Of a stretch of 64,000 bases of DNA, positions 30,871 through 41,738 are shown piece by piece; position 1 is the stretch's first letter; every line of letters begins with the position of its first letter. The notes below the pieces were generated by a model that did not search any database, was not told the origin of the DNA, and worked only from the letters and a program-made list of their open reading frames with translations. This DNA is from Mucor racemosus (Eukaryota > Mucoromycota > Mucoromycetes > Mucorales > Mucoraceae). The position numbers were made by a program, and so were the translations under genes. The DNA lies in the NCBI GenBank assembly GCA_027405735.1, contig JAPEHQ010000018.1, positions 1,054,001 through 1,118,000 of the forward strand, in the 5' to 3' direction.

Positions 30871-33800
30871 TAAACTACATTTATTATAACAGTAAGCAAT
30901 ATTATAAAACACTAATTATATAACTTTGATAAAACATTACTTGCTCTAACTTTAAGGCACTTTGAATATGTTACAATCCGTATTTTGATGAATTTTGGCA
31001 CTTTTAATTGCCCACCCCCCAAACAGAGTTGATTTTACAAATTTTAAAACTTAAAGAGGGTTTAAAATCGACCAGAACGAATTCGACGTCAATTTCGTTT
31101 ATATAGTTTCATCTTAAAATATATTTGTACTTGCCGAAAAATTTTAATTGACAAAATTCATCTAAATTATTCATTTTATTGCATATTTTTGTTAGTGATA
31201 TCGATTTGAATAATAATGCGATTTTACGTTCCGCATGGAATTCTCAAAAAATACCCAAACGACAATTTTCATTAATTGATATATACCTCTTTCTTGCATT
31301 AAATAGTAAATGAACCGATTATACAGACGCCACTCTATGTATTTCAGACTTTTTTCGTTTTTTTTAAGCGTGGTTTTCTTTTTTTCAAACCTGGAGATAT
31401 GAATTTTGTTGAGGGAACCTTCATCCAAGGGCATAGTTTACGATGTGATGAATCTAATGTTGCTAATGAACAAATGTTTGAAGTATTTTGGAGGTTACCC
31501 ATAAAAGATCAACAAGATCAAAAATTATTACCCGCATCCAAATACCTTTTCATATCAAACAATTTTCAGTGTATATACCTCTTTATATCATTGAAGCTTA
31601 TACTACAATTGGATAAATAACATTTGACCCATGCATTACATTTGGCCCTAAAGCATTAGGAATTGCTTGTAACTGTCTTGTAAATAGTGCTAGTGTTGAT
31701 ATTTACTATGACAATACCATGATAAGCTTTTGCCTCAATATTGTGAACATTTCTTTACAAGAGAAACCAAATTAATTAACTTCAACAATCGTCAAATTAG
31801 GTTCTGCTGCTGATTTACATTTGTTGATATGTTATTCCATTTGCTGACATACGATGATTTTGTATGTTTCATTCCGCAATTTGTAGCTCTTTTATCTTTA
31901 CTTACTGGCATGGTTAATCGTTTTATTATCAATAAAATATTTGACCTACTTGGTCCTGCTGCTCTTCAAAGATATTTAAAACAATCCCGCTCGTTAGCGC
32001 TTTTATGTTGCCTGGTAATGAGAATTTTGCATATAATTACAAAAGTAACAGCAATGCTCATCTTTTTCCAACTATAGCATCAAACTACACACTCAATAAA
32101 ACCGAGAAATTGTAGATCAAAACCGGTTATCTGCAAATTATTTGGATTGATCTATGCATACATAACATATGAGGTACTTTCCTTCGTCATTTGAATGATG
32201 TTTATCCATATTGATTAAACAATGCTTTCATTCAAATCTCGCACCATTTTTATTAATTTTTATATATTTTTTCATTTCTATTTGTATAAGGGAGCTTTTG
32301 CAAAGCAAAAGCATAAAACCAAGGTCATGGTGAAGGGTATTATCTACAAACCCTACACTACCAAGGGCGTTACGCGAGTTCTTACTTGGTTCCTCATAAA
32401 CCAAGCATGATAATTACACAACTTCGAAACCCACTAACTTGATACCAAATCGTAACCATATACAGATTAGACAGGACCAAAGCTCTCAATGTGAGATTTC
32501 TCCGCTATGCAATCTGACTTTGCAAGAATGATCCCCTCAAACAGTGAACTGGAACAAGATGTGAACGCAATACCATACCACATTTGATCAGGCAGTCCAA
32601 AGTCTTTATCGGTTCTAGCATTCAAGTTGAAAACCTAGAGTTTCCATCAGAAAACGCGAATTGAAGGAAAGAAAAAAGAAAAGAAAAGAAACTAGTTTCA
32701 AGGCAAAATGGATCTTTATTTATAGTTTTTTGGGTACTAGGACTTGTTTTTTCTTTGCAAGGAACTCGAAAACAAGCCCCATTTTTGCATCTTTATGTAC
32801 GCAAGAGATGAAATAGTATATAAAATACAGTATAAGTACTATATAGTATATTTTTGTACTATATTATTGCTTGTATCATCTCCTGAATCAATTCAAAACT
32901 CCATTTTCATTACTTGATTTCAAATTCCTTTTAAAAATTGAACTCAAATTTATGCTTTTAAAAAATTGTTTAAGTACATTCGCACTGCTCAATTTCAATG
33001 AATTGTACGTAGATTGCTTGCTCAACAACTCAAATTCAATAGTTTATTTTTGTTTAGAAAACCATATGCAATAATTTTGACATTGTATTATATGAGTTTT
33101 AACAATTCAATGGCCGTTAACCTTTTCAATGCAACCAAAACTCACATTTTACTGCATCAACTAAAATGTTTCGTCATTAAATTAACATTTCTTAAAAGTT
33201 CAATCATGGCTCTATATATACCAACTAATAACTTATATATGCACATATGAGTTTTTTCAAAAAGCATACAAAAAAGCGTAGCTGTTTTACAAAAATTGCG
33301 TAAATTTATGCTTTAAAGGGCGCGATTTTTATGGTTGTCAATCGATTGAGAACCTTAAAAGTATACCCAATAATTGCTATGATTTAATAAACTTGACCAA
33401 ATACAATCTTGCAATTTTCACCAGATAACTATTTCAATTCGAATTTTGTCTAAATTATCATATTATTCTGATGAAAGCGTTTATTTTTATATTGCAAGCC
33501 AAGTGTTTGAGTATTTTTTTAAAAAAACTAAAATCGCGGTTATCGTGCAAATTTTAAGAGCATAAAATTCCATATTATAAAGCACTTCAAATTAAATATG
33601 GTTGATTATGACATTTCTGAACTGTAATTTACCGTACCTCTTGTTTTTTTTTGGACGAACAAAGTAACTTTTTGGACATATCTCTGCTATTGGGAGCTAC
33701 ACATTCCAACAGAGTTGTTAAATTTTAAAGAAATGGTTTCTATTTCGAAATCATTTCATATTCCTAGGCTTAGTTATTGAATTTACGCTTTGTATTGCGA

Positions 33801-33949
33801 AATCATCAAATGAATCTGTAATTTGCAGCTAGCATTGAATAATGTTTTCAGACATTATTGGATCACAGGCTAAGAAAAAATTGGCTCAAAAGTAAAAATA
33901 AATTTGGCTCGAATTAAGGTGATCAAAATACACTAATTTTATTCTATTG
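30871..33949. other. Intergenic, 3.1 kb, faint possible gene relics
   Basis: Mostly AT-rich with no intact gene. Between about 31399 and 32410 several short plus-strand frames look more protein-like than chance: FVEGTFIQGHSLRCDES with EVFWRLPIKDQQDQKLLPAS, then FGPKALGIACNCLVNSASVD near 31640-31705, then LGPAALQRYLKQSRSLALLC near 31950-32010. They are separated by stops and shifts, and no family was recognised. A purine tract lies near 32655-32690. The part after 32420 has only chance frames. Confidence 0.4.
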
Positions 33950-34375
33950 TTATAATGGTTTGCGTTCCAAACAATCAAAAAATTTTGAAATAAAATATCT
34001 ATAGAATCCTTGTAAATCACTAAAAAGTACATTGTTACAGGCTTCTTGAATCCTAAAGGTCAAGGCTTCCTCTTCTAAAAGAATTTCTCTTTTCAGCTTG
34101 CTTTTGCAAACTGACCAGAATTTTTCGATAGAGTTCAGTTCGGGAGAATACGAAGGGAGGTAAACATACTCATCACCTTTACTTTCAATATACAATTGGA
34201 TATTCTTATTTGTATGAATGGGTACATTATCCACTACGACATAATGACCTTTAAACTCCTCATATTGATCCATTACATTTAAAATACATGCAGAAAAGTT
34301 GAAATAATGGCCAATAACAGCCCCATCTTTGTTCTGCTTATTCACCTTATTATTTGGCAGAGTACCGCCTACCAT
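33950..34375 (-). pseudogene. IS630/Tc1-type transposase remnant (C-terminal 140 codons)
   Basis: Open minus-strand frame with the DDE_3 signature: HYVVVDNVPIHTNKNIQLYI contains the second catalytic Asp, and YVYLPSYSPELNSIEKFWSV contains the third acidic residue (Glu of NSIEKFW). The helical tail LLEEEALTFRIQEACNNVL corresponds to that in the remnant at 29349-29588, so both derive from related elements. The region upstream on the minus strand (34376-34600) has only out-of-frame traces, such as a run of AAT/AAA codons. The first catalytic Asp and the helix-turn-helix part are lost, and no terminal inverted repeats were found. Confidence 0.75.
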
Positions 34376-35458
34376 TTTTCTTTTTTTTATTATTATTATT
34401 GGGTGTTGTAGCTTTTGGGCCCTTCACTTGGATGTTTACAACACCAAAATAAGACATGGTGCCAAGTTTCATCATCGACTTCCAATTTCATCGTCGACCT
34501 CCATCTCAAGGACTGTAATCTCATCTCCGCTGCCGTCGTATCAATTTCCTTTATCGTCTTCATGTACAAGGCAATTCATTCCAGATAAAATTAATGATTT
34601 ATTAAAAAGGAGGAACTAATTTTGAGCCAAATTTGTTTAGCTTGTGGTATACATAAAAATCCACGGAAGTAATTGTATTGGATAATATAATTACGTAAGT
34701 CTAATAGTTGGTATATGTTACACGGTACCTAATTGTCGATCTTCCCGCTCTCTCTTTTGAAGGACTATTTCTTTGAAATATATACCGTATATAGTCAAAC
34801 TGTCAGTTGATTTGCTTTCTTTGATTACTTTTGATGAAAGAGTGATATCAAGTATCATTTAATTTTTTATGAAGCTAGATATTCAACTGCATCACAACTA
34901 TTTGCATTTTATGAAATTTATATAATTTCATTTTTTTATGTACTACAACGAGTTTACGAAATTTAGCAACTGAAAAAATTAGCTGTGTAACCATTTTTTT
35001 AATGTTATTTATCATTAACATAAAATGGAAAATTTAGAAAATGTAACGTTGAATCCATCCTTTGTGGGATGATCCCTTCCCTTTAACAGATTACAGCAAT
35101 AGATATGTGCACAATCTAAATGTCACAATGTCTTACCTGTATCTAAAGATCTTTGTGTTCCTTTCACATTGCCGCCATCATGAGAAAACATGATAGTTTC
35201 ATCTGAAACTGTGGTTGGAAACTATCAGAGTCGGGAGCTGCAAGCACTTTACTGTAACATATCTAGAGAACATCATGTGCTTTTTTTAGCATAATTATAT
35301 GCTAACTTATATAGTATTATCCTAGCCATCAATGCTAATCTCTCTATATCAAGTTTATTAGCAATTATTGCATGTATCTGGTTTACAAGGACACGAAAAA
35401 GAATAAATACAGGATAGAATCTCAAGTTTTTTTTTTCATTATCAATCAACTTCCAACA
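34376..35458. other. Intergenic, 1.1 kb, upstream of the mannanase gene
   Basis: No intact gene. A TATATAG motif near 35309 and CTCTATATC near 35341 lie 115-150 bp before the mannanase start and may form its promoter. The 5' leader just before that start has a T-run near 35427-35436. Confidence 0.45.
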
Positions 35459-36016
35459 ATGCTTATCAAATCTATTCTTCTTTTTATTGCTGCTTCATCT
35501 GTCACTGCTGCTGCTGCTGCTGCTGATGCCAAAAGAGGTAATTATACCGTCAACGGTTTAGGCCAAAGAAAGCAAGAGATTTTCAATAATGGTGGTGGTG
35601 TCTATGACTTGGCTATTGCTATGCTCGAAACTGAAAACTTGGGAACTGACTATGCCTACGGTGATAACAAGTCAGGCGATTCTACAAACTTTGGTATTTT
35701 TAAGCAAAATTGGCTTATGCTTCGTACATCTACCTCTCAATTCAAGGGACAATCCGCTGGAGATGTCAATAATGGTGCAGTACTCAACAAGGACTTGAAG
35801 GCTGACATCAAGGCTAGACAAGAATCTCAGGAATTCTTTGGTTCTGACAAGTGGTTTGCTGGCCATAGAAATGGACAAACCGGCTTGAATGATCCTAACA
35901 CTCAGGATATTCAAAATTACAAAGACGGTATAAACTGGATCCATGATAAGCTCGCTAGTGATGACAAATATTTGTCTGATGATACTCGTTTCTGGGTTGA
36001 CGTTATTGCTATCTAA
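35459..36016 (+). CDS. Secreted GH134-type beta-1,4-mannanase
   Basis: A 185-residue secreted protein. GH134 enzymes cut beta-1,4-mannan and have a lysozyme-like fold; members are known from Aspergillus, Streptomyces and Rhizopus. The signal peptide (about 1-22, MLIKSILLFIAASSVTA) is followed by an Ala run and Lys25-Arg26, a likely Kex2 site giving a mature start at GNYT, with a potential N-glycosylation site at Asn28. The core has YDLAIAMLETENLGTDYAYG, NFGIFKQNWLMLR, AGHRNGQTGLNDPNT and DDTRFWVDV, typical of the family. Glu57 and Asp69, twelve residues apart, are candidate catalytic residues by analogy with the Streptomyces enzyme (from memory). The ATG at 35459 is chosen for the signal peptide; an in-frame upstream ATG would add a charged leader. 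It has no intron and is surrounded by transposon relics. Confidence 0.75.
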   Translation: MLIKSILLFIAASSVTAAAAAADAKRGNYTVNGLGQRKQEIFNNGGGVYDLAIAMLETENLGTDYAYGDNKSGDSTNFGIFKQNWLMLRTSTSQFKGQSAGDVNNGAVLNKDLKADIKARQESQEFFGSDKWFAGHRNGQTGLNDPNTQDIQNYKDGINWIHDKLASDDKYLSDDTRFWVDVIAI

Positions 36017-36164
36017 ATCAATAAAAAAGAAATGTTTTTTTGTTATTAAAAAAGATGGAGTTATGTAATGTGTATATAAACAGGTAAACCATGTAGAAAA
36101 CTTTAGCATTAAAAGATATGACACCTAGGCAATGACCAATTGGTCAGTAAAATCTAATGGCGTT

Positions 36165-37350
36165 GTTACAATGTCTAATTTCACTGCTAGCATTTAAGCT
36201 TTTGAGGCTTCATATATCTTCAAAACGTTAAGCTATACCAACACTTTTTAATAATCAAACTTACTTGTTTTAAAACGCTCTATAATATATTTCAATATAA
36301 AGTAATTCTGAGCATTTTTATTTTTTTCATTTTTTTGGCATTTTTTTAGTACATTACAAAATATTTGTTAAATTGAACAGCAGATTTTTTACACTCATAT
36401 CATCAACCTTTTTGAGATCTACCGGGTCCCATTTAGTTTTTCTCGAAATATTGATTTTTCGTGGAGATACCCTCAAAATGTGTATAAAGGAATATCTTCG
36501 TTTCTAGCTTCAATTTTTCCCCTGCATACCCTCATCCCAAATTCTGAATTTCAAAAAAAATTGATAAAAACCTGGTTTTCTCTACGACAAATGCAGCTAG
36601 AAAGTTCAGCAATAGCTCGATAGATAGAAAAAATTTTTATACATTCATATCATAGATTATGTTTGAAATATTTTTATGAAAAGTGATGTGTAATAAGTAC
36701 TATGATCTTGTAATAGGTTGAGCCTATTAAGAAAGAAGTACAAAAGGTGGACGTTGTTGGTGTTACTAACTGTAGTTGACTATTACTTTGGTCAATACTT
36801 ACTATGTATTAAATGTAATTAATATTGGACAAGTAGTATTAAGTAATAGGTCGGTTGGGGTTGTGATAATAAATTTATTTGATTTAAAATTATTAACAAA
36901 GGAAAGAAACAGATATTTTCATTAATGTTCAATATCTGATTCAACATTTACATATTTATATGGATTATATAACTGAAACTAATTCATGCAATTATTGTTG
37001 AAACATCATGTAATGTGAATCATTACATGATGTGTAACTTCAAAAAACCTTCAAATTTTCAATTGCGTTTTACGCAACACCTAATGTAAAACATTTGTCT
37101 AAATTTTATTTAAATGGATGCAGAATCCAAAACTGTACAAATACCATTCAATATGCTAGTTCAACTTACTTTTCTGTTCGTGAAGTATCAAACGATTTTG
37201 TTTTTTTGGAACATTTTTCGGTCGATTTGTACAAATCAATTTTGAAACTCAATATCAGAGATTGTAAGGGGTAATGCAAACTATTATATTAATTATCTCA
37301 ACAAAAAATAAGTATTTTTCGCTGAAATAAAAAATGCAGAGTAGTTTTCA
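36165..37350 (-). repeat. RepB copy b (inverted, interrupted by a solo LTR)
   Basis: Inverted relative to copies a, c and d. Landmarks: GAGGCTTCATATATCTTC at about 36200-36217, ATTGATTTTTCGTGGAGATA at about 36450-36469 and ATGCAGAATCCAAAACTGTA at about 37118-37137. It lacks the right third of the family and ends within about 150 bp of the mannanase stop codon. Its former frames are broken by several stops. A 339-bp LTR is inserted at 36689-37027. Confidence 0.75.
36689..37027. mobile_element. Solo LTR 1 (339 bp) inside RepB copy b
   Basis: Begins TGTAATAAGTAC and ends GAATCATTACA, giving TGTAAT/ATTACA inverted termini with the canonical TG...CA ends. It is flanked by 5-bp duplications TGATG (36684-36688 and 37028-37032). 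RepB copies a and d are uninterrupted here (AAAGTGATGTGTAT on the complementary strand), so the empty site is known. A near-perfect short hairpin (CATCATGTAATG...CATTACATGATG) spans its right end. No internal retrotransposon genes remain, as after LTR-LTR recombination. Confidence 0.75.
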
Positions 37351-37609
37351 ATTGGATTTATTTTGTGAAGACAGAAAATCAATACATTGATTTTGGAATT
37401 TAAATTTCACAATCAATTTTAGATTAATGTTAGGGGAATTCATTTATATCATGGTATCAACCCTTTTATTTTTGGGCATATATCAATGATCTATATAGAA
37501 AAGATACATCTTTTTTGAAATCTGATAGAATTCGAATTAATATTGGGCGAGAAAATTCGAAACTTCTCTGAAAGCAATCTGAAGAGAAGAGAATGAATTA
37601 GAGGAATTA

Positions 37610-38106
37610 CAATCGTGATTTGATTTAGTGGACTCGTAAATAACGGATTTTCGATTTAATGGACATTTTGAAATCTCCCGTTTTTTTTCATAATTCTACT
37701 GCCTAAATCCACTGAATCGATTCAGTGGATAGTGGACAATTTCGTTTCTACCAGTCCACTATATTAGTAAAACATAAACACTATTGAATAAAACTGTATT
37801 TAGCCATTAATAGCTTGATCTGGTAGCCATGAAATTAGAAGAAATATGGAGAATAACCAAATCACATGCCTAATTTACCTCAGTTTTTTAATAAATTTCT
37901 TATTATCCATTGTTTAATTCAGTTGTTCGAATATTAAAAGCCTTTATTAACAACATTATTTAATAATAATATAAACTAGTAACGCCTTTTTATTCTCATT
38001 TTTTGATCCAATATTACGGAAAATGATTTATTCGATTTGGTGGAAAGTTCAATTTTGTGGACACTTTTCTCCCTCCCAACGATTCCACTAAATTGAATCA
38101 CGACTG
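37610..38106. mobile_element. 497-bp pogo-like MITE
   Basis: Terminal inverted repeats begin CAATCGTGATTTGATTTAGT on the left and, read inward from the right, CAGTCGTGATTCAATTTAGT. TA duplications lie at 37608-37609 and 38107-38108. The ends match the 68-bp micro-MITE at 11547. Internally the GGTGGA/TCCACTAAAT motif recurs in both orientations, and 37707-37730 is a perfect 24-bp palindrome centred on AATCGATT. There is no transposase. It abuts RepA copy C. Confidence 0.75.
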
Positions 38107-40515
38107 TATAGACAAAACTCAATGTTAGTACATTAATATTAAGCTGTATAACAGAGAAATTGAATGTGGATGAATGTAAAGCAATCTTTACCAAAATGGG
38201 AGTTAGTATAACATGAGCTACAACGCACAGAAAATCAAGTGATATTCAACAGATGCAGTTGCATTTAAAAATTCAGCTTTTAGGAGTAGAAACACCTACA
38301 ATTATAAATTATACTGGTTAACCAAAATACGCATTATTCATCAAGCTAAAGACAGACATCAACTTTCCAATCTACAAGTGTCAAGTGCAGATATCAATTG
38401 TATAATTTCTACCAATTCGAAATGGTAATATGATATACTGTACCAATCATTTTGACGACTATAATCAATGATGATGATAATAATAATAGGATCAAGTTTT
38501 TAAAATAATAATAACAAAAAATATACCAACAGTATAATAGTAAATTTAAATTTGATACACTATCGTTCAATATGGCCTGATATTAATGAATCAGAGAAAA
38601 TACAATGGTAAAAAACTGATACCCAATGTATATCGAGGTCAAGATTGATAAAAGGTGCATTCATTGTGTGGTGGAAATTGCGACATTTTGATGGATAGAA
38701 ATTACAGGACCAAGACCGTGTGTTTGCCTCAGGATTTTCAAAAGGGTTTAGAAGCATACTTCATCAAACTCACTTAGATTTTGAATACTCATCATATGCT
38801 ATTAGTATCATCTTGGTTTATATTTTATAGCTGTATTATTCAAAATCAAGCTTTTTATAGCTGGTAACAATGACAATGGGATGTTTCTGATTTTAGGTTG
38901 GCGGCATTTATCATATGGAGGGCTAATAATAAGTTTGATACTACTTTAGATGGAACCAGTCAATTTAGTTTATGGAATTTGAATGCAAATTCCGAGGAAT
39001 CATTTTGTAATAACGAGTCAAACATTTTAGTTTCATTCATGCAAAACCTTGCCTCATTCCTTATATAAATACTACGAGGAAATCATTACATGATCCCTTG
39101 TAGATTTATCTGTCTTGCTACACTCCCTTTACTTTTATTTATTCACTAATAAATATCTAATTTACAAATAAGAACACCAACCTTCATCAATCCAGTGATC
39201 ACCAATTTATAATAGCAAGAATAATATGTATAAGCATATTATCCACCTTTGTTGTTAGTCCAAAATTATAGATCATTACACATTTGTAAGTACTGCTTCA
39301 GTTGGTTCTGATAAAGCATTAAATAATTTGGCTTGGGACAAAGAGGATAAAAAGGCGGCAATAGGTTTCAGTGATGACCATGTTTATGTTTATGTTTATG
39401 TTTATGATATTGGAAACGTAAGATTAAAGCTCAATCTAAATTACCTCTAGCGCAATAATTATAAAGTAAGATTATATCATCATCAAAGAAACTACCACAC
39501 AATATTAACATGTATAAAAATTTACAGTAATAAGCTTGAATCAAATTGGTACAGCATCGTAAACTCTTGAAAAAGTTCTGAAGTATTATAAAATCCCTTA
39601 TTTTTAAGACTCACAAGGCTTATAAGCGGAATATTAATTTAGAAAATTATTCTTATCCAGATCATCAATTTTGACATTTTTTAATTTTTTTTTTCGGATT
39701 TTGCAAATCTAGAATTAATTATACTACCAATTATAAAAATAAAAAATATACACATATACAGAATTTAACGCTCTATTTCTTCAATAAAAAATAACAAACG
39801 TTTTTATTGCAAAATATTACATGAAAAATCTTTAACCAAAATCCCGTTTTTGGGGCAAAAGTACAAAGTTTCATTACTTAACATTTAATATTAAACTTTC
39901 ATAAAATGTGTATTAGTTATGGCTACAATTTTCTCTCACAATGTAGTATATTCAAACGTTAATTTTGGTATCAAAATTTGATTTTTCTGTTTTTTGATGT
40001 AAATCATGTGTGTTGGTAAGGATAAAATGAGCCCCGAAAATGTCCGCTATAGAGTCTGAATTTTCAGACAGTACATGGTTAAATATATTTAAAACATAGA
40101 TATTCCATAGTGTAAGAGACTTAGCCGTTCAATCTTACTATGCTCAATTACGGTGTCGCTCTACGGGCTCGCTTTTGCAATGTTTTAATGAATTTACAAT
40201 ATGACAGACGGGTTTTCTGGTAGAAAAATGCATGTTTCTGTGATAACAGATATTGCGTATTTTGTTTAGTGTATGGTTCATGCGCTGTAATGCTGCTTTT
40301 ACATTGACTGAAATGTGCAATTTAGCAGGGTTTTAATTGCGCTAAATAATATAAAACCTTGAAACCCCTTTTCTACGTGTGTTGTTTCTCTCTTTTTGCT
40401 TTCATATTCCAAGGATATTTTCACCGTTTGATAAGGCATATCAGACTATCAAGCTGCTATTCTTTACTTTAACAGAATACCCCTGTTAACATAAGGGACT
40501 AATATTTATAATATA
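38107..40515 (+). repeat. RepA copy C (longest) with dynein intermediate chain-like exons
   Basis: The most complete RepA copy in the window, inverted relative to copy A. Plus-strand reading: about 38920-39000 encodes TTLDGTSQFSLWNLNANSEE. After a solo LTR insertion, about 39290-39420 encodes SVGSDKALNNLAWDKEDKKA and then AAIGFSDDHVYVYVYVYDIG, ending at a GTAAGA donor-like site. The VYVY stretch is expanded by a TTTATG hexamer repeat. These motifs fit the C-terminal WD40 repeats of dynein intermediate chain (LWNLN-x-x-TE, GSSDGxVYVYDIGE). The rest of the unit is non-coding. Intron positions are retained, so it derives from genomic DNA rather than mRNA. Confidence 0.7.
39006..39280 (+). mobile_element. 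Solo LTR 2 (275 bp) inside RepA copy C
   Basis: Starts TGTAATAACGAG and ends AGATCATTACA, flanked by CATTT duplications (39001-39005 and 39281-39285). RepA copy A has the empty site (GATTTGTAAGTACTTAAT in reverse orientation). An LTR-like TATA box (TTATATAAATAC, about 39061-39072) and AATAAATA (about 39150-39157) suggest plus-strand transcription. The ends match those of the LTR at 36689-37027, although the interiors are poorly alike. Confidence 0.75.
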
Positions 40516-41189
40516 GGTAGCTGTCTATATTAGAGACTGATATTTTTATTTAACCGCATTCTAAGATCAAATATCATTATTTACTACTGTATTGTTGGAC
40601 GTATTTCTTGATTACCAGATCAAATCGAAGGCAATGATATTTATATCTACTCAATTAAAAGCTAGAGCTGGCTACAAACTCACGAAATGTTCCAGAAAAG
40701 TGATAAAATTTCAAATGATATAGAAAAACAAAAAAAAAAGAATAATCTGATGCCTTGCTTAATAGCTATAGTTATGATCGTAACTACTGTATACTTGAAA
40801 ACAAATTTTTTTACAGTTGAAAATCGTAAACTAAAATAGTAAGTTTAAACAAGGTTAATTTGTTTAGATTTTATGAATGATAAAGCAACATCTATCATCT
40901 TAGGTTTGGCTTGCATATAGATTTAAGCAGTAAGGGTTATTTAAGTTTATGCTCGAGCAAAAACCATTGTTGCTGCAAACATTATAGCTATAAACATATT
41001 TGCAAATGATGATAATCGTAAATATATTGGACCTTGCATGTATTGCCCTACATCAGCAACATATTGAATTGTATTGTCTATATAAGTATATATAAGCTAT
41101 ATTAATAAAAGCAAATGTAATATAAAACCCTATTCCAGTAAAAAAATTCAATAGAATTTTGAGAACGGCACAATGCTTATTTATAAACC
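40516..41189. other. Intergenic, 0.7 kb, no supported gene
   Basis: AT-rich DNA between RepA copy C and a degenerate tandem repeat. No frame, repeat match or RNA feature was recognised. Confidence 0.5.
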
Positions 41190-41385
41190 AATGTGTGCCC
41201 ATACGATCAGCTCATTATGCTCATGGTCAGATTTTATTATTATTATGCACAAATAGGGATAATGATATGCTTATGGGCAATTCTAATATTATGCACACAT
41301 GGGATTAATGTCATACACATGGACAGAATCTATAATTCTGCACATACAGGCTTAGCGTTGTGCTCCTCATGTGCAGTTTCTTTTG
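41190..41385 (+). repeat. Degenerate ~47-bp tandem repeat
   Basis: TGCAC/TGCCC-anchored units start near 41196, 41246, 41292 and 41339 (periods 50, 46, 47). Middle units read TATGCACAAATAGGGATAAT...CTTATGGGCA and TATGCACACATGGGATTAAT...CACATGGACA. Further TGTGC and GTGCAC words continue to about 41500 without clear periodicity. Confidence 0.45.
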
Positions 41386-41738
41386 TTGTACCCATGTGCA
41401 TTTGTTATTCTTTTTAGCCAGTATTCAGTGGGTGCAACGACGCATCAGACCATAGTGTGCAACCCACCTGGGCACAACAAAATCATCTTGTGCAGCACAG
41501 GTCGGCCGTAGTAGTATTAAGGAATACAGCTTGAAAAAAGACATGATGCTGTTTACTCGAGCTTTGATAATAATGATCAATCATTTGACAAATTTAGCAT
41601 TTATGGTGATTATTGCAAATGTCAAAAGCTTTCACCAAGCTTTTGAATGTAACGTAACTAATTTCCAGATATGCATATTTAATTCGGCATATACCGAAAT
41701 AATGGTCTTCAAAATATTCATAATTATTAGTAAGGATA

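Noticed and set aside
34329..34619. 96-codon plus-strand frame
   Set aside because: It lies opposite the IS630 remnant and its decayed upstream part, begins at a non-ATG codon and has no motif.
38640..39420. RepA copy C as an expressed dynein intermediate chain gene
   Set aside because: Only the last WD40 segment is present. It is interrupted by a solo LTR and expanded repeats, and the N-terminal coding exons are missing.
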